64,000 nucleotides of DNA from assembly GCF_026239675.1 (NCBI RefSeq), contig NZ_JAPIVQ010000008.1, positions 62,001 through 126,000 on the forward strand, in the 5' to 3' direction. Made by a program: the position numbers and the translations under genes. The stretch comes from Pedobacter sp. PLR (GTDB lineage Bacteria; Bacteroidota; Bacteroidia; Sphingobacteriales; Sphingobacteriaceae). Under the pieces are notes generated by a model. It did no database searches. It was not told the origin of the DNA and worked only from the letters and a program-made list of their open reading frames with translations. Of this stretch, positions 53,255-62,103 are shown piece by piece (the stretch's first letter is position 1; every line of letters begins with the position of its first letter).

Positions 53255-54100
53255 ATGATAGAAATAGGAAGATATAACGATCTAAGAATTATAAATAAAA
53301 CTGAACACGGCCTCATCTTAACCGAAGGTGATAAAGAGGTGCTTTTACCATACGTAGATGTCCCTAAAAACATCGAAGTTGGGGAAAACATCAATGTTTT
53401 CGTGTATATGCACAAAGACGGCAGATTGATGGGTACTACTAAAAAACCTTTAGCCTGCGTAGGTGATTTCGCTTACCTAACTGTTGTTGATGATGGTGAA
53501 GATGGTGTTTTCATGAATCTTGGTATCGACAAAGACATCTATGTTCCTCAACGTGAGCAGAAACGCCCGATGTTTAAAGGTGATAACCACGTAGTTTATG
53601 TGTACCTGGATGAGAGCAATGACCGTATGGTAGCCTCTTCCCGCTTAACTAACTATGTGGAAGATCAGGACATCGACCTTGAAGAAGGTGATGAAGTGAG
53701 TTTATTGATCATTGACCGCTCTGATCTGGGTTACAATGCCATTGTAGACAATAAATACATTGGTCTGTTGTATACTAACGAACTGTTTGACCAGTTAAAT
53801 CCCGGAGAAGTCAGAAAAGGATGGATCAAAAAGATTCGTGTAGAAGGTAAAATAGATTTAAGCCTTCAACCAATGGGTTATGGTCATATCCTGGAGAACA
53901 AAGACGTGATCCTGGATGAACTGAAAGCTTGTGGTGGTATCGTTCATTTAGGTGACAAAAGTGCACCGGATGATATCTACGACCGTTTTAAAATCAGCAA
54001 AAGTGCTTTCAAGAAAGTAATTGGTGGTTTATACAGAGACCGTTTAATCACCATCTCTGATCACGAAATCAAGTTATTCGTAGACGAAGAAGCAGACTAA
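53255..54100 (+). CDS. CvfB-like S1 RNA-binding protein
   Basis: A 281-residue protein of the CvfB/S1-related family: three S1-like barrels (1-~65; ~66-140, GDFAYLTVVDDGEDGVFMNL; ~145-210, GDEVSLLIIDRSDLGYNAIV) and a C-terminal winged helix (DIYDRFKISKSAFKKVIGGL). It binds RNA and influences expression or virulence in other bacteria. Well conserved and full length. Followed by a 17-bp bidirectional terminator. Confidence 0.92.
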   Translation: MIEIGRYNDLRIINKTEHGLILTEGDKEVLLPYVDVPKNIEVGENINVFVYMHKDGRLMGTTKKPLACVGDFAYLTVVDDGEDGVFMNLGIDKDIYVPQREQKRPMFKGDNHVVYVYLDESNDRMVASSRLTNYVEDQDIDLEEGDEVSLLIIDRSDLGYNAIVDNKYIGLLYTNELFDQLNPGEVRKGWIKKIRVEGKIDLSLQPMGYGHILENKDVILDELKACGGIVHLGDKSAPDDIYDRFKISKSAFKKVIGGLYRDRLITISDHEIKLFVDEEAD

Positions 54101-54121
54101 GCTTCTTTCCATATAATACCC

Positions 54122-54159
54122 AAAAAAGCCGGTTCTTTCCAGAAAGAACCGGCTTTTTT
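54122..54159. terminator. Bidirectional 17-bp terminator
   Basis: AAAAAAGCCGGTTCTTT (54122-54138) pairs perfectly with 54143-54159 across a CCAG loop, giving U-tracts in both directions. It ends cvfB and, on the other strand, the five-gene polyphosphate operon. Confidence 0.92.
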
Positions 54160-54202
54160 GGGTTTAAAACTCTTGTGTTCTACCAGAACATAAAATACCT
54201 GA

Positions 54203-56815
54203 TTAGAAATTAAATCCTACAGAGAAATAAGGCATTGTCGCTTCTTTGGAGAAGCCCAGTGTTCCCTGAATCAGGAACTGATCCCCTGGCATCACATATA
54301 ATCCACCACCATAGCCCTGATGCCACTTGCCGCTGGATTCTCCTGGTTGCCATACCCTACCCACATCATTAAAAGCGATCATGCCTACTGTTCCGGGCAC
54401 CAGGTATGAAGTAAAGTTAAACAACTTCATTCTCAGGTCCAGGTTATGATATAAACCCGTACGCCCTGTAAAACGTCTGCTGTTGAAGCCTCTAAGGCTG
54501 TTTACACCACCCAGCTGAATGTGTTGAAAGAATGCCGGATCTCCTACTGTAGTTCCGCCACCAATCCTGTTGGCGATCACGAACCCTGATTTCCCCGGAT
54601 TCAGGTAAAAGCGGAATTCCGTATTCAGGACACCATAACGCTCGTCCCCCCCATTAACGCGTTGTTGCGCAGAAATAGTGGTTTTCCAGAAAACCCCCTT
54701 CGTAGGGATCGCAATATTATTACGGGTATCATAGGCCCAACCTGCGGTTAAACCTGCATAGAAGCGGTTAGCAAACACTTCCTGATCTGGATGTAAGGCA
54801 TCGTAATCATTCAAAAAGCGTTCCTCATTTTCCTCGCGGTCACTGGTATAGTAAGACAATAACAGCCCAGCTTCTACCGTCCATGACTTATCCAGGGCCC
54901 TTTTCAACTTAATATTGGCATTCAGGTAGTTGTATCGGTTACGGTAATAAGAGATCCCATCTTCCCGTTCATGAGCGCCGGGTAGGTCATCATGATCATC
55001 TTTCTGATAAACTGTGTTATTCCCTAAACCGAAGAAGTTACTCAGGTTATTAGGACCTAACATATTGATCCCGATGTTAAGGTCGTTATTGCCGATTGCT
55101 TTCTTGAAATCGCCTTTGTAGTCCAGAATAAAGGATTTTCTTCCGGTAGAATAATGCGCCCAGATCTCTTGTTTAGACGCATATGGCGATTTTCTAAAGC
55201 CTTGTTTCTCTAAGATATAGCCCAATCCAACCTGAATTCCCTGATCGATATTGTAATTCGCATCAAAAAGAATCCCTTTCCTATCGTATAAGAAGCCGTT
55301 TTTATTGAACTCGTTGACTGCTGAATCTTTAGCCAGCCTTAGTTTAGCATATCCTTTTTGGGGAAGTATATTCGTTTCATCGGAACGGTCGTAGATGAAG
55401 AGTCCTGATTTATTTGGCACATCTTCGGCTATTTTAAAGTCATCAACCTCAGCTCCACCGATCATTCTCACTTTTATCGGCGATTCATTTTTACCCTGCA
55501 CATTGAAAACATCTTTGCCACCTAATCCGAATAAACGGATTTCTTTGGTCACCTGAGGATCGAAAGTACGGCTAAAAAAGCGACGTCCTTTGCTGCCATC
55601 CTTCTTGATATTAAATACATGTAGTTTGATTTTTCCATCTTCTTCCTGTTTTACATCGAAGTATTCCGTCTTATCGGAAGCAGGGATATCTACATTAATG
55701 GATAGAAAACGGTAGTAATGTAAGGCCAGTTCTTCCAGTTGATTTCTTCTGGAGGTAAAATTGGCAATCAACTCAGCACCACATTGCTTAAAGATCGGAT
55801 CAGGCATTTCCCTGAAGGCTTTAGCAATCAGTTCATCCGTCATCTTATCCTGCACCTCTTTCACGGCTTCTTTCCAGTCTTCTTCGTTTAATTCATTCAG
55901 GAAGTACCTGTCGAAATATCTTTCATTAAAATTCCAGTGGTCTACATCTCTGATTGTTGGAGAATAGGGTTGCAGGTGAGATTTAAGCCATTGGTGGCTC
56001 AGAATCCAGGGAAATACCCCGGAAGTTTTATAGAATACCTTGTCGCGGTCGCGGGGTACCGGCGTATAAGTGGTTCCATCTACGGTTTTATCACCGGCCC
56101 AACGCCAGTTGTCCTCATGCCTGTCCCAATCTCCCAACAGGAAATCCAGCAAACGCGCCCTAAGGGTCAGTTTCTGGTCTGCCTTAGTATCATTATCCTT
56201 TTGGATTTTCTTTTGTACCTTCTCTGTATTGTCGGTTTTCTCCTCAGAAGGGGATCTTTCTTCGAAAATATAGGCTGCATTTGCAAAGTCCTTGCGGTAT
56301 TCGCCAAGTCCCGGATCATCAGCTATATACACCATTTCCGGTTTTGCATGTGGTAATTCCAGTGCCGCTGCCAATGGTGGCACAATTAAGGCTGCAAAAG
56401 GGTGATTGGTAGACACCTGATCCTGCGTAATATCTCTGGCAATGGTTGCCCTCAGGTTTTCCGGCAAGCTCCGGTCTGCATATTTCTGAACGGTTCTCAA
56501 TACCCATTCTTTTCCTGTTGGATCTGCCAGACGTAGGGAACGGGTCTGCATACCACCACCTAATTTGGTGATTTTCAGTCCGCCTTTTTCCTTTTGGAGC
56601 TCCATAATCCGCAAGGTTACAGGCGTTGCCCATAGCTTACGATAGCTTTCTCCTAACCAAAACCGGTGAAAATTACTGACTTTATCATATTCCGGCGCGA
56701 TGGCTACGGTAATAGAATCTGATTTTACTGTGCGTTGTGCGAAACCCACAGCAGGGATGGCTCCAAGCGCCATATTAATGATTAGTGCCGCTTGCAGCTC
56801 CTTTTTAAAACGCAT
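54203..56815 (-). CDS. Omp85-type barrel protein with an N-terminal atypical-kinase-like domain
   Basis: 870 residues: signal peptide (~1-26), then a ~330-residue periplasmic region with a kinase-like pattern. It has a glycine loop LGGGMQTRSLRL (85-96), WVLRTVQK (K110 as candidate ATP lysine), D231-RHED-N236 in LLGDWDRHEDNW (catalytic-loop like, as in FAM20/PI4K folds), and PRDRD (254-258) as metal site. The second half is a 16-strand Omp85 barrel with the L6-type motif NSLRGFNSRRF and C-terminal PYFSVGFNF. It is the last gene of the ppk operon, seven bases after the GAF gene. The kinase assignment is inferred from motif spacing, not proven. Confidence 0.7.
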   Translation of the reverse strand: MRFKKELQAALIINMALGAIPAVGFAQRTVKSDSITVAIAPEYDKVSNFHRFWLGESYRKLWATPVTLRIMELQKEKGGLKITKLGGGMQTRSLRLADPTGKEWVLRTVQKYADRSLPENLRATIARDITQDQVSTNHPFAALIVPPLAAALELPHAKPEMVYIADDPGLGEYRKDFANAAYIFEERSPSEEKTDNTEKVQKKIQKDNDTKADQKLTLRARLLDFLLGDWDRHEDNWRWAGDKTVDGTTYTPVPRDRDKVFYKTSGVFPWILSHQWLKSHLQPYSPTIRDVDHWNFNERYFDRYFLNELNEEDWKEAVKEVQDKMTDELIAKAFREMPDPIFKQCGAELIANFTSRRNQLEELALHYYRFLSINVDIPASDKTEYFDVKQEEDGKIKLHVFNIKKDGSKGRRFFSRTFDPQVTKEIRLFGLGGKDVFNVQGKNESPIKVRMIGGAEVDDFKIAEDVPNKSGLFIYDRSDETNILPQKGYAKLRLAKDSAVNEFNKNGFLYDRKGILFDANYNIDQGIQVGLGYILEKQGFRKSPYASKQEIWAHYSTGRKSFILDYKGDFKKAIGNNDLNIGINMLGPNNLSNFFGLGNNTVYQKDDHDDLPGAHEREDGISYYRNRYNYLNANIKLKRALDKSWTVEAGLLLSYYTSDREENEERFLNDYDALHPDQEVFANRFYAGLTAGWAYDTRNNIAIPTKGVFWKTTISAQQRVNGGDERYGVLNTEFRFYLNPGKSGFVIANRIGGGTTVGDPAFFQHIQLGGVNSLRGFNSRRFTGRTGLYHNLDLRMKLFNFTSYLVPGTVGMIAFNDVGRVWQPGESSGKWHQGYGGGLYVMPGDQFLIQGTLGFSKEATMPYFSVGFNF

Positions 56816-56822
56816 ATTGAAT

Positions 56823-59183
56823 TTATTTAAGCGTTACTCCTATTCTGAGGGCTTTTAATCCCTCTACTCCTTGCAATTCTTCAATATCCAGATACTCCAG
56901 GTCATCGTTCAACAAACCAATCTCCTGAAGCGTTTTGATATATCCGAGATACTCCCTGGCTTCCCAGCTGTTGAAATAGACGATGGCTATTTTTCCAGGT
57001 TGGGTAATGCGCTCAGTAGTATCCTTTACATGGGCTTTATCTATTCGTTTTTTGACCATCTGGTAGCGGATATTATAGCTACCTTCTACATCAAAGCGTT
57101 GTTCATCGATCCTGAAACTGATGTCAATCAGCTTCTCATAGACGAAAATCAATTGCGTAGTTTCCAGTGGTAAAGAAAAGTAAGGGGCTAAACTATGACT
57201 GGTTTGTGCCACTTCTGCCAGTACTTTCAGCTGTTTCAGCCGGAATTGATAAAGGATTTCCTCCGAAAAATCGGTATCCGGGGCAATAGAACGACCTAAA
57301 TAGATGTCAAATTCTACCCCATCGGTGCGAAACTTTTCAAAATAACAAGGATAAATCTCCTGAATTTCTCTGTTAAACACATCTAAATGCCTGGTTACTG
57401 CCAGATTGATCATCTGAAGGCTCTTTTCGTACCTGTCGCGGTGCTCATAGCTTTTTCCGTCTACAGCAGTCCAGGTAAAGTACTCGTCTATAATCGGCTT
57501 CAGCTCCGGATGGGTGTCTTTTAAATGCACTAAAGCCGAAGGAATCTGCCTTTGGAGGTAATCTTCTGTTTTGAGAATCTCGCGGTCGGTCAGGTCTTCA
57601 AACCTGGATTGACTCCAGATTTCGTACTTTTTAGGAAGCTCATCTTCCAGCGATTCACATACTTTCTTTTTAATGATATCCAGTGTCTTTTGAAGCATTT
57701 CAAAATGCACACTCAGGTCTTTGCGGACTGCCATATTTCGCAATATGCTGGAATTCCTGATGTCTACAGCCCCATAAAAAGGGTGTACATTCTTAAAGAA
57801 AACCTGTTCTACAGGCAGGTTACGCTTTTTTCCGCCAGAGCGGAGGTAATGATAAGCAGCCTCATTGAAACGCCATTGTACGGAAGGCTGTAAGGCCGTA
57901 AACTTATCGGTTACAATCTCCGCGATTTCCTGATTGAAATCGGCGATAATATTTTGATATAGCTGTGCTAATAAAGGAAAAGCAAGGTCTAACTTGGTGA
58001 GGGCATTGCCATTAAAATGACTGGATTCTTTAGTATACAATTCCAGGCAGCCTGCCAGTTTCGCATTATAATACAAAGGAAATAAAGCATAGGACTTGAT
58101 TCCTTTTGCCCATAACAAACGAAGTATCGGATATTTCTCCTGTTCTTCGGCTGTGATTTCTGGAAAGATCAATGTTCTTGGATGCTTTAAATAGTCCTGT
58201 ACCAGGTCAAATTCTTCCTCATCCTTCCATCCGGCCTCTTCAGCCAGCTTGATCAGGATGCTATGAAAGCCAGACTTTTCATTGATCAGAAGCTTATTAT
58301 TTAACTTCAGATAAGGCAGCAGACCGAATTCCAGATGCTCAGACCCTGCCAATGCTTTTAGGGCATTACTGATCTCCTTACCATAGTTTACGTTCTTTGA
58401 TTCGTGATGATCAATCATCACATTCTTAATCGATTCCAGCGCATACTCCCCTGTTACATCGGTTAAGGTTACGATAGAAATACCCTCAACCGTGAAAATG
58501 TCAGGTGGGATCAGCTTAGTCAGTATATCGAGGGTATTGGTCTCATCCTGGATATAATCCTTCACAATATTCAGGTCATACTCCGGCAATTCCACATTTG
58601 CGGTAATCGTAAGAAACCGCGTATCCACATTTAAGCGGTAATATTTAGTCAGTTTTGTTTCCGGATCAACAATTGAATTTACCGTAAACTCGTTGGCTGT
58701 TAATGAAAAGTTATAAAAACGGTGCAGCACCATATTATAAAATGCAGACAGCAGGCTTTTCTTCATTTCTGATTTTGAAGGAAGTGACAGGTCGGCTTTT
58801 AAGGTGCAGGTAGAAGGCTCCAGCAATACGTTATAGAATGCGTTGGTACCATAATGAAAGCAAGGCATCAATGGGGTACTAATCGCCCAGAAATGTTCTT
58901 TTTCTTCGTTAATAATAGGTGATAATGCGGTATAAATCAATTCAAACAAGGTATTATACTTCCGGACATTCTCCATTGGAATGGGATCCTTCAGCTCAGG
59001 ATATTGTTTAAATTGTTCAAGAATATAGCGGTAGAAGTTAATTTTCGCAGTCTTTTCAGTATTTGCCTTCTCTTCCACGAAAGTGATAAACGGCTGCAAA
59101 GACAACTTAATCTCTGCTCCCAATGGGGGACGTTCTTTTAAGCCAGTAATACTATTGTTCAAATCCAGCGTGATAGCTTGCAT
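56823..59183 (-). CDS. Large GAF-domain cytoplasmic protein
   Basis: A 786-residue soluble protein. A GAF-like module (~310-435) has FGLLPYLKLNNKLLINEKSG, ILRLLWAKGIKSYALFPLYY and LAGCLELYT. The N-terminal ~300 residues and C-terminal ~330 residues (helical, EIQEIYPCYFEKFRTDGVEF) match nothing I recognise, apart from low resemblance to other large Bacteroidota GAF proteins. No effector such as a cyclase or histidine kinase domain is seen. Fourth gene of the ppk operon (20 bp gap before, 7 bp after). Likely a sensor or scaffold. Confidence 0.72.
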   Translation of the reverse strand: MQAITLDLNNSITGLKERPPLGAEIKLSLQPFITFVEEKANTEKTAKINFYRYILEQFKQYPELKDPIPMENVRKYNTLFELIYTALSPIINEEKEHFWAISTPLMPCFHYGTNAFYNVLLEPSTCTLKADLSLPSKSEMKKSLLSAFYNMVLHRFYNFSLTANEFTVNSIVDPETKLTKYYRLNVDTRFLTITANVELPEYDLNIVKDYIQDETNTLDILTKLIPPDIFTVEGISIVTLTDVTGEYALESIKNVMIDHHESKNVNYGKEISNALKALAGSEHLEFGLLPYLKLNNKLLINEKSGFHSILIKLAEEAGWKDEEEFDLVQDYLKHPRTLIFPEITAEEQEKYPILRLLWAKGIKSYALFPLYYNAKLAGCLELYTKESSHFNGNALTKLDLAFPLLAQLYQNIIADFNQEIAEIVTDKFTALQPSVQWRFNEAAYHYLRSGGKKRNLPVEQVFFKNVHPFYGAVDIRNSSILRNMAVRKDLSVHFEMLQKTLDIIKKKVCESLEDELPKKYEIWSQSRFEDLTDREILKTEDYLQRQIPSALVHLKDTHPELKPIIDEYFTWTAVDGKSYEHRDRYEKSLQMINLAVTRHLDVFNREIQEIYPCYFEKFRTDGVEFDIYLGRSIAPDTDFSEEILYQFRLKQLKVLAEVAQTSHSLAPYFSLPLETTQLIFVYEKLIDISFRIDEQRFDVEGSYNIRYQMVKKRIDKAHVKDTTERITQPGKIAIVYFNSWEAREYLGYIKTLQEIGLLNDDLEYLDIEELQGVEGLKALRIGVTLK

Positions 59184-59203
59184 TTTTCGTGCTGTTTATT
59201 GTT

Positions 59204-60085
59204 TTACTTTTTTACTGATGTCGTGTATTTAAACCTAAGGATATTTCCATTGGTCAGTTCATCCCCTTCGTTGGAAATATACAAGTTCATATCTTTATCA
59301 AAAGCTATGCCTTCCGGTTGATTGTATATGGAAGAATTCAGGCGGTGTACTTCTTTTACTTTCCAGTTTTCATCTGCAATAACTAATAGTTTATTGGCGG
59401 ACGCGAGGATGTACCATTCTTTTGTCTTTGTATTTTTCGCTAATGCCGAAGGACTCAGACTTGCTTTTAACTTCGGATTGAGTGCTTTTAATTGCTCCAG
59501 GTCAATGCTGAAAGTACTTTCCGGGATCAGGCTGTCTAATTTAGACTCGTAGTTTAACACATAACCTGTTACGGTTTTCTTTTTCTTATCTACCGGACAT
59601 GATTTACACAAAACATAGACTTTATTGGTTTCCGGATCGGCATATAAACTTTCATACTCCCCTTTAGGCACCAATTTCTTATGTATTTTCAGCTGCTCTG
59701 TCTTTTCTTTTACCGTTTCCGAAAAAGGAAAGGAATAAAGCTGGCCGTTACTTTTTAGGACGAATACCTTTTCACTGAAAATAGCGATGTCTTCATAATC
59801 ACCTTTACCCGCAAAACCAACATTCTTTTGCTGTTTGACACCCCATTTTTGGCGAAATACACTACCTTCTTCATCTTGTATGGAATAGATGGTATCTGGT
59901 AAACCTTTATAAAAGGCAATTCCTGAGATTTCCAGCAAGCTTTCCGGCATATTGAATTTCTCCGGATGCTCCAGGTCATAACCTACTGGATTACTAAATT
60001 TTGAAGCAGCGGGTTTACACGCATAAAACGCGATTAATGCCACAAGAGGCATTATATATAATAATTTAGTATAGATTCTTTTCAT
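59204..60085 (-). CDS. SdiA-regulated/phytase-like beta-propeller lipoprotein
   Basis: A 293-residue lipoprotein with lipobox AFYACKPA (Cys ~23). The mature protein has the SdiA-regulated (phytase-like/YncE-like propeller) signature: LEISGIAFYKGLPDTIYSIQ, GDYEDIAIF, NSSIYNQPEGIAFDKDMNLY and ISNEGDELTNG. This fold is related to beta-propeller phytases, and the DYEDIA and EGIAFD acidic turns could bind calcium and phosphate. It is 14 bases after ppk1. Periplasmic phosphate-ester or polyphosphate handling is an inference. Confidence 0.82.
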   Translation of the reverse strand: MKRIYTKLLYIMPLVALIAFYACKPAASKFSNPVGYDLEHPEKFNMPESLLEISGIAFYKGLPDTIYSIQDEEGSVFRQKWGVKQQKNVGFAGKGDYEDIAIFSEKVFVLKSNGQLYSFPFSETVKEKTEQLKIHKKLVPKGEYESLYADPETNKVYVLCKSCPVDKKKKTVTGYVLNYESKLDSLIPESTFSIDLEQLKALNPKLKASLSPSALAKNTKTKEWYILASANKLLVIADENWKVKEVHRLNSSIYNQPEGIAFDKDMNLYISNEGDELTNGNILRFKYTTSVKK

Positions 60086-60099
60086 AAATATAGGTCCAT

Positions 60100-62097
60100 T
60101 TACTCCTTATTAAACGCTTGTAACAAATGATAAATAGCTTCCTGAGAACGTATTGCAGGCGAACCATTGATTTCTTCATTCTGCAGTTTGCTGTTGATAT
60201 TTACGGCCTGAATGTTATCTTGAAGCTGCAAGGTAATAATTTCCTTCATTAGACGTTTCAATTCTGCGTCATATAAAGGGAAGCAAACTTCAATTCTGCT
60301 GTAAATATTGCGGTTCATCCAATCTGCAGAGCCCATATACATTTCTTCATGGCCATTATTGTCAAAGATAAAGATCCTTCCGTGTTCCAGGAAACGATCT
60401 ACAATTCTTCTTACCCTAATGTTTTCACTGAGCCCTGGTTGTCCGGGAACCAGGCAGCAGATGCCGCGGATGATCAGCTGTATTTTGACTCCTGCCTGTG
60501 AGGCCTCGTATAATTTAGCGATCAGGATCTGCTCTTCCAGGTTGTTCAGTTTGATCGTAATCGCGGCAGGTAAACCTTGCTTCGCATGGGTTAATTCGCG
60601 TTGAATCAGGTCCAGGAAATCTTTATGCAGGTTAAACTGCGCAACCAGCAGGTGCTTAAAGTCAATTGGCTCTTCTACCAGGGCGGTCTTATCTTTCCTG
60701 CTCAAAAAATCAAACAGCAGTTCCAGCTCCTGCAACATCGGCTGATGAGCAGTCAGTAAGATATGATCAGTATAGAATTTAGCGGTACTTTCATTCAGGT
60801 TTCCGGTAGCTAAAAGCCCCAGATATTGAGTTTCTCCTTTGATCATCCTCTTCACCAGGGCAACCTTAGCATGAACCTTAAGGTCAAGACTACTATAGAT
60901 GATCTTCACCCCTGCTGCTTTCATTTGTTTGGCCCATTTGATGTTATTTGCTTCATCAAATCTGGCTTTCAGCTCAACCAGCACGACCACCTTTTTACCG
61001 TTTTTAGCAGCGGTCATCAATGCGTTTACAATTCTTGAATTGCGGGCAACCCGATATAAAGTTACATAGATCTCGTTGACATGGAGATCATTCGAAGCTT
61101 CATTGAAAAAGCGCAATACCGCATCGTAGTTCTGATAGGGGACATTGACCAGTATATCCTTACGGAGCATATGGTCGAATAAAGTTTCTTTTTCTGCAAT
61201 CTTTACTGCCCTTGAGGCTGGCCATTTGGGATAGCCAAAAATGGTTTCATCTAAAGGAAAAGCGCTGAGGTCTTTCAGGTTATGATAGCTTCCTCCCTGT
61301 ACTAGAGCTGCTTTTTGCAGGTTTAGTGCATAAATGACCCGGTACAGGTTTCTTAAGGGGATTCCCGGCTCAAAAAGAAAACGGGTAGCAAAGCCAAAAT
61401 CACGGGCTTCCAATTGTTTTTCAAGGGCAATAGTAATGTCTTCGGAATAATCCTGGCCGATTTTTAATGCGGCATTACGGGTGATTTTAAGGTTATAAGC
61501 CCCCTGAATTTTATCATCAGGGAATAAGTAAGAGAGATTATATTTGATGATATCTTCCAGAAAAACCACGTACTGCGCTCCATCAAGCGGAATCGCATAT
61601 AAACGTTGTAAATCTTCGGAAGGAATACTGATCAGCTCCATACGCTCCTCTCCTGCGGGGTTTCGCAGCACAACCACCTGATAGAGCTTGTTATTTTCAG
61701 CAAAGAAATCTGCCAGTCCCCGATCAATACATTCCGAATGGATATAAGCCAGTACCTCATTGAAAAAGAGTTCTGTTACCTTTCCGGAAATAGCCGCTGG
61801 AATTGGTTTATTATACAGCCAATATACCTTTTGAGCTTCCAGTGCAGGTAAAATCTGTGTTCCGATAATCTCGCCATAGCGTTGTTGCTGTTGATCTATC
61901 TTCGCTTTTGCCAGCTCATAATCCCACATCATAACGGGCATCCTCACCCGATAAAATTCATCAAGATTAGAAGAATAGATCGACAGGAAGCGGATTCTTT
62001 CTAAAATGGGTACTGCCGGTCTTCCTGCCTCCATGAGCACGCGCTCATTGAAGCTCAGCCAGCTTAAATCCCGGTTAAAATAAACAGCATCGTCCAT
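60100..62097 (-). CDS. ppk1: Polyphosphate kinase 1
   Basis: Makes polyphosphate from ATP. 665 residues: N-terminal FNRDLSWLSFNERVLMEA, the SNLDEFYRVRMP block, autophosphorylated His409 in DLKVHAKVAL, TGNLNESTAKFYTDHI, and the second active histidine His572 in LEHGRIFIFDN with EEMYMGSADWMNRN. It is slightly shorter than E. coli PPK (~690) but all catalytic blocks are present. Second gene of the operon, six bases after the HD-PycTM gene and 14 before the SdiA-regulated gene. Confidence 0.97.
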   Translation of the reverse strand: MDDAVYFNRDLSWLSFNERVLMEAGRPAVPILERIRFLSIYSSNLDEFYRVRMPVMMWDYELAKAKIDQQQQRYGEIIGTQILPALEAQKVYWLYNKPIPAAISGKVTELFFNEVLAYIHSECIDRGLADFFAENNKLYQVVVLRNPAGEERMELISIPSEDLQRLYAIPLDGAQYVVFLEDIIKYNLSYLFPDDKIQGAYNLKITRNAALKIGQDYSEDITIALEKQLEARDFGFATRFLFEPGIPLRNLYRVIYALNLQKAALVQGGSYHNLKDLSAFPLDETIFGYPKWPASRAVKIAEKETLFDHMLRKDILVNVPYQNYDAVLRFFNEASNDLHVNEIYVTLYRVARNSRIVNALMTAAKNGKKVVVLVELKARFDEANNIKWAKQMKAAGVKIIYSSLDLKVHAKVALVKRMIKGETQYLGLLATGNLNESTAKFYTDHILLTAHQPMLQELELLFDFLSRKDKTALVEEPIDFKHLLVAQFNLHKDFLDLIQRELTHAKQGLPAAITIKLNNLEEQILIAKLYEASQAGVKIQLIIRGICCLVPGQPGLSENIRVRRIVDRFLEHGRIFIFDNNGHEEMYMGSADWMNRNIYSRIEVCFPLYDAELKRLMKEIITLQLQDNIQAVNINSKLQNEEINGSPAIRSQEAIYHLLQAFNKE

Positions 62098-62103
62098 ATT
62101 GAC

